DNA from: Muraenolepis orangiensis
Taxonomy: Eukaryota > Chordata > Actinopteri > Gadiformes > Muraenolepididae
Length of the DNA: 64,000 nt
Assembly (NCBI GenBank): GCA_027704905.1
Contig: CM051000.1
Coordinates: forward strand, 10,427,842-10,491,841
Direction: 5' to 3'
The translations under genes were made by a program, and so were the position numbers. The stretch's first letter is position 1. Each line of letters opens with the position of its first letter. Below, piece by piece: positions 58,927-64,000 of the stretch. The notes beneath the pieces are model-generated. The model was given only the letters and a program-made list of their open reading frames with translations. It ran no database searches and was not told the origin of the DNA.

Positions 58927-59607
58927 GAAGCGTGTTAGACCGTCCCTTTAACCGATAGCCTGTGTGGTGGTCTGTGTTGGGCTGTTACGTCACTACATGG
59001 ACACTGCTTTACAACTATGGTACACTTGGGAATTGGCTGCGACAATCTGATCTGCCTAAATGAGATAAAGCATAAAGTGACTCCTCCGTGACGTCCGTCT
59101 GACTAGAACAACTGAATTTTCGAATGGTGGTGGTGATGGTGTGGGTGGTGGTCTACAGCAGGGGTTCCCAAAGTGGGGGTCGCGGGACCCCGAGGGGGGG
59201 AGGGGGTGCGCGGGACCCCGAGGGGGGGTCGCGAGATGATTTCAGAATCCTCTTGATGTGACCATGAGGTTTTTATTGTTAATAATAACGTGTGCATAGA
59301 TATTTTTATATATGTACGGGTGACGAATAAAGGAATTTTGATTCCGACAGATTCATGACAGTATCATTTGCAGCTGAAAAAAAAGCCACACACAATTTTC
59401 AATATCACGATTACCTCCCCCCCCCCCTTGGACTTCACGATGTTCTCGATGGTGAAGATCTGTGCACACGTTGTTTCAATGTTTCAGTCCCTCCGGTGAT
59501 AGTGGGGGGGGGTCTGTTATGTTGGGGGTCGCGGGCTGAAAAGTTGGGGAACCTCTGGTCTACAGAAGGTCCAGTTGTGATAGACACGCTTCGCCACTGC
59601 TGTACAT

Positions 59608-62389
59608 GTACACTATACTTCATTATTTCCCAAAGTGAACCTCATGCTGTTTAGCTCCATACAATGGACTTCCAATCCCTCATTCATTCGAGTATTTACT
59701 GCTCCTACTTACTAAACAGATGGACCGTATTTAGCGCTGTACGTCATGTGGATGAGCATTGATCTGTAACATGATCCACACACGGCTGGAGGGAAGCCAC
59801 ACTCAGCTACCACTCAGTGGTGAACTGTGGTGCAAATCAAGAAAATGCATATGTATTTCATATGAATAATACATATATTTGGGTAAATTTAGAAGTGTGT
59901 ATTCATGTGTTAAAAGTGTTCCCATGTACCCCACCCTTTACATAATCAGAGTGTTGGCACATATGTATTTACATATCATAACATATGTATAGCTCAGTAG
60001 TTAAGAAAGTGTTCACAAAACGCAGTTGGAGGCTGCGGATGAGTAAATTGGAGAATAGATCACAAAATTACTCTCAGGGCCGGGGTAGTATATTGGGGAA
60101 TAAATCACAGAATGACCCCAGGCCGGATGGTGCCAGAGGAAGGAGTAAGCCGTCGTGGAGTACCAGGTGCAGAAGTGGATCATTGGTGGGGGAGGTCGCC
60201 CTGCCACACAGACATTGAGAGCCGTAAAGATAACGATCGCAGAGCACGGTCTGGCGGGAAAATGCTGGACAGGATGACGAGAATGACGACAAGGACCACG
60301 CGAAGACCATGCAGAGTTTCAACAGGTTAAATAGGTGGTAGGTGAACTACTGTCAGGCAGCTAACTGGTTATCCGGGTGGAGATCTCGGGCTCCCTATTC
60401 CATGGAATATTGTATTGAAATGTATTGCATCAAAGCAGTCTTAATTAAATATTTTATGATTCTAAATTCTCTTTTGATTAGTTTGTTACGTGCGGGTCTT
60501 TTCCGTTTCCCCGGTTGGAGCACAGTTAATATGTGTATCCGAGGAATCGTAAGAATAGAGCGAAGATCTGAACACGACAGAACCCTTGTCCATGGCCAGC
60601 TTTACCAGTGTGCACTTTGTGGCCAGTAACGACTAGAGGACAAGGGCTATAAGTCCACAGTCATACGTATATTACAAATTAATATTTTGGAATATTTTCT
60701 ATATAATTACGAACGGATTGAGATTGGAGAGTCACGGGGGAGAAGGGGCTTGTTCCCAAAACACTGCTTCATATCTGCGTGGTGTGTCTCCTTCGCGTGG
60801 TCGCATGTTGTGCTTCCTGGGGGAAATACATTGCTCATCTTAGCAGCTCTTAAGTGCCGAAAATAACACAAAAAAATGGGTTTATTTAATCGCAGCTGGC
60901 GATTTCACGGTAAAGCAACGTCAATCTCCCCCTTAGTTTTTCCCGAGTGAGGCTAGCATGCTAGCCAGGGCTGCGCGCCACAGTTCTTCCCACCTCTCAC
61001 CGCAGCCGTCTTCCCTGCAGCGGTGTGTCAGCGCTCCGCTCAGGGTGGCTAAGCAGCTACTATAAATTTCAATGAAACCAATTACCGGGGGGATGAGCGG
61101 GGTTGGGGGGAGGGGGGAGGGGGGAGTTAGCCTGAACTATGTGTTGCGGGGCTAATGTCATATTTGCAAGCTGGCACGCCGTATTACAAGCTCATATCTT
61201 GAGCGGTTACAAGAGGTTAAGATTATGGTTATTACTTGTTATTTGTTACTCTTTCGCTCTCTATCTCTCTCTCTCTCTCTCCCGCGGCGCGAGATCAAGA
61301 TCAAGAGCAAAATCAGTCTAGGAGTAATCCTAAAGTGACCTTTATTTTGATAACATTACATTGCATCATTACACACACATACTGTTTGCCTAGGTTTAAT
61401 ATGTCTCTTCATATATATACCGTATATACGGTATATATATCTATATATATAGATATATATATCTATATATATACCGTATTTATATATATATATATTTATA
61501 TATATATATACACCGTATTTATATATATATAAATACGGTATATATATATATATACATATATATATACACACCAATGTACGTACTAAAATTAGGCAAACTC
61601 AATGACAATTAGAAGCTTATACTATTTGTGTAATGTTTGAGTTGGCAACTTTTTATACAGAACATTCCAGATGACCAAAGTGGGATCAACTGCATTTATT
61701 TGAAAATATATATATATATATATATATATATGAAAAAACCTTCAAACAGTGACCCATTTCTATATGCAACTCCACTGGACACTGGACCTGACACTAATGA
61801 CAAGTGAACAGACACAAGAAAAGTCCCTCTGGGCGGAGGGGGTAGGGGGGGGGAATGTATTGCAGAGCACACCGCCATCATTAGGAGAAGCAGCAGGGGA
61901 CACAAGCCACCCAGATCTCTGCACCACCAACCAGCAGCCTTCCACACCTTGTGAGCCACCACAGCTCTGGAGGGAACACAGTATAGTGCTCACACAAGCC
62001 ACCGCTCACACAACCCACCTTCATTTAAATGCCATCAGGCCAAGTTCTAGTGTCAACAACGGGAAGGTTTCCACTCCCTGACAACCGACACCCAAACCCC
62101 ACCTGTCCGTTTGTTGTTTTTGTTTACGCCAGGGACAAATTTGGTGTAATAACGTGTGTGTGTGTGGGGAAGGTCACGGGCACTGAATATACAGTGTGGC
62201 TTCACAGACCACAGAGAGATGTCTCTGCAAGTCCTTTGAAATGACCGGGGGCAGTAGTATACACATTTAGTTGAGAGGACTGCGAGGTGGTTTGGGCGTA
62301 CGGTAATACTGGTGCATTTCTTATTACATTTTCGATTATGATTGTCTTTTGATAAGGAGAATGAGGAGTTATCTGATTTCACATTACTT
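59608..62389. other. Intergenic stretch with AT palindromes
   Basis: 61413-61438 and 61513-61538 are perfect 26-nt palindromes centred on TATA, inside a (TA)n-rich region (about 61410-61565). (TA)n also lies at about 61706-61730. A G-rich patch occurs near 61085-61125. No gene is supported. Confidence 0.4.
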
Positions 62390-64000
62390 AGTTAGTTAGG
62401 TTAGTTAAGCCCTTGGCTCCTCCAGGGAGCATAGGCCATTGACGAATGTCTTCCAACTCATTCGGTTGGGGCAAGTTTTGCCCACTCAAAGACATCTCTG
62501 CCTGGACATCCCTCCAACTGTTCTCTTACTGTACTCTTAGGGCGACCTATTTTTCTCTTCCCTTGTGGGTTCCACTTTAGGGCTTGTCGGGTGATGTTGT
62601 TGGCTGATTTCCAGAGAGTATGTCCTATCCAGCTCCACTTTCTTTTTAGGATCTGTACGTCAATGGAATCCTGTACAGTTCTCTCCCACCGGTCTACATT
62701 CCTGACTTTGTCCTTCCACCAGATGTTCAGGATCCTCCTAAGGCAGTTGTTGATTAATTTTTGCAGTCTGGTTGTTGTTTGTTTTGTTGTTCGCCATGTT
62801 TCTGATCCATACAGCATCACCTGTTTCACATTGGAGTTGAAGATGCGTAGTTTGGTGTTAGTTGAGATGGTTTTGGAGCTCCAGATCTTCCTGAGGATGT
62901 TAAACATAACCCTGGCTTTGTTGATCCTGCTCTTTATGTCCGTTTCTGTCCCTCCTGTGGTGTCCATCACACTTCCTAGGTATGTGAATGCCTCCACTTC
63001 CTTTAGGCAGGCACCGTGTATGAGGATGGATGGAATGGATCTTCATCGCCTGTGTCTTTGTTGTGTTGGGTATAAGTCCCAATTGTTCTGCTGCTTGTGT
63101 GAGTCTGTCTGTCTTCTCCTGCATTTGCATATGTGTGTGAGAGAGAAGGGCAATGTCATCCGCAAAGTCGAGGTTGTCTAATTGCTCCCACATTGTCCAC
63201 TGGATCCCATTTCTCTCCCCTTTGGTTGTTTCCTTAATGATCCAGTCGACTTCAAGAAGGAAAAGGAATGGTGAAAGTAGACAACCCTGCTTGACCCCCA
63301 TATTGACATCGAAGCTCTTTGATAACTGGTCTGCATGCCTGATCTTGCATGTGGTTCCATCATATGTGTTTTTGATGATGTTTATTAAAATGTGATATTT
63401 GACATAAGCTGTCAAATGCTTTTTCGAAGTCGATGAAGTTGATGTAGAAGGATGTGTTCCATTCTATTGACTGTTCAATTATGATGCCAAGTGTTGCTAT
63501 GTGATCCGTACACGAGCGGTCTCTCCTGAACCCAGCCAGCTGGTCCCTGAGCCTCTTGTCTACAGATTTTGGAGGCGGTTGAGGTTGATCCGGTTGAGAA
63601 CTTTTCCGGGTACGGAAAGTAGTGATCCCTCTGTAGTTCTTACACCTTAAAGTCACCTATCTTTGGGAGTTTCACAATGTGTCCCTTTGCCAATTCTCTA
63701 GGTGTCTTTTCCTCTTCCCAAATCCTGCCAAACAAGCTGCATTTTCTGCCTCCAGGGCTAGCCTCTACCTGTTGTCTCTTGTCCTTCCTTATCATCTTTT
63801 GTACCTCTTTATGGCAACTGTTCATTTGTTGCCAATGCCTTCACTGCTCTTGTTCTTGTTCTTTGAGTTGTTTACTTTTTCATTGAGCCCTCTCCTCTGT
63901 TCGATTTTGTTCAGGATTTCTGGTGTTATCCACTCCTTGTGCTTGCGGGTCCTTCTACCTATGTCCTCCTGACAAGTTGAACTCCAAACAGCTTTGAGAT
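62390..64000 (-). mobile_element. RTE-like non-LTR retrotransposon, continues beyond window
   Basis: On the minus strand the 3' end is at about 62390 with a TAACTAAC-type tail. RT and C-terminal coding remnants run from 64000 down to 62458. The C-terminal WSWIGHTLWKSANNITRQAL motif and GKRKIGRPKS are typical of RTE-type fish LINEs. It is a different clade from the L2-like elements here. At least three frame changes break the RT. The endonuclease lies outside the window. Confidence 0.88.
62458..63825 (-). pseudogene. RTE-like reverse transcriptase, frameshifted
   Basis: Pieces in order of the protein: 63640-63825, IWEEEKTPRELAKGHIVKLP, the RT entry. 63360-63656, DQLAGFRRDRSCTDHI and INFIDFEKAFDSL, motif A with its Asp. 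62900-63415, MGVKQGCLLSPFLFLL and LDFADDIALLSHT, motifs B and C with the catalytic FADD. 62458-62997, FTYLGSVMDTTGGTETDI through ETWRTTKQTTTRLQKLINNC to the end at GRPKS. Four frames are needed, so no single protein results. Key catalytic residues remain in each piece, which points to recent frame loss rather than deep decay. Confidence 0.88.

Larger units (their letters stand above)
57649..59599 (+). mobile_element. hAT-type transposon, longer copy with coding fragment
   Basis: The ends are CAGTGGTGAAGCG and the complement of CAGTGGCGAAGCG. A perfect 8-bp duplication, CTGTACAT, lies at 57641-57648 and 59600-59607. It is the inverted relative of 4747-5845 and retains the 5' part of a transposase gene (58159-58560) absent there. 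A foldback of about 212 bp (58715-58926) lies downstream of the ORF and is also absent from the shorter copy. The transposase C-terminal part is missing, so it is a second deletion derivative. Confidence 0.93.

Overview
This window looks like gene-poor teleost fish chromosomal DNA. The evidence is long (CA)n, (CT)n and (CAGA)n microsatellites, fish-type interspersed repeat tails, L2-like LINEs that end in short (TTGAC)n-type repeats, and many hAT, pogo and TIR/MITE elements. I found no confident host protein-coding gene and no rRNA. Almost every long ORF is a transposable-element gene, its antisense shadow, or a simple repeat. The species cannot be named from the sequence alone.

Layout: 1-2033 is a damaged minus-strand L2-like LINE. 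4747-5845 is a hAT deletion derivative whose longer relative lies inverted at 57649-59599. 6254-7709 is a decayed pogo/Tigger-like transposon. 8188-9118 and 22513-23359 are related TIR elements with TAA-type target sites. 11422-11705 and 12530-12756 are a local duplication. 14311-15163 is a second LINE copy with internal deletions. 15-25 kb is mostly anonymous AT-rich DNA with long microsatellites and a TIR element (21386-22320). 25793-26957 is a hAT with a zinc-finger coding fragment and two striking hairpins. 28205-30204 is another truncated LINE. 30206-39150 is a nested complex: a Gypsy-type LTR element on the minus strand holds a hAT (30275-32857) in one LTR, which itself holds a second hAT (30876-31880). 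A nearly intact L2-like LINE (34178-37419) splits the Gypsy protease region, and an LTR-like insertion (37930-38469) splits gag. 42301-42534 is a near-perfect foldback. 46188-48540 is a second Gypsy remnant whose LTR carries a 1.1-kb MITE (47354-48448). 48700-52190 is a decayed LINE split by another L2-like copy (49451-51642). 62390-64000 is a minus-strand RTE-like LINE that runs off the window.

The strongest results are insertions whose boundaries the sequence itself proves: perfect 8-bp target duplications for five hAT insertions, and a second LTR that preserves the empty site of the 47354-48448 MITE. The 34468-37413 LINE ORF is uninterrupted and is the only copy here that could encode a working protein. 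It is fused in frame to the upstream Gypsy reading frame. I found no convincing new cellular system. The interest lies in how the elements have layered, shed their cores and kept their ends.
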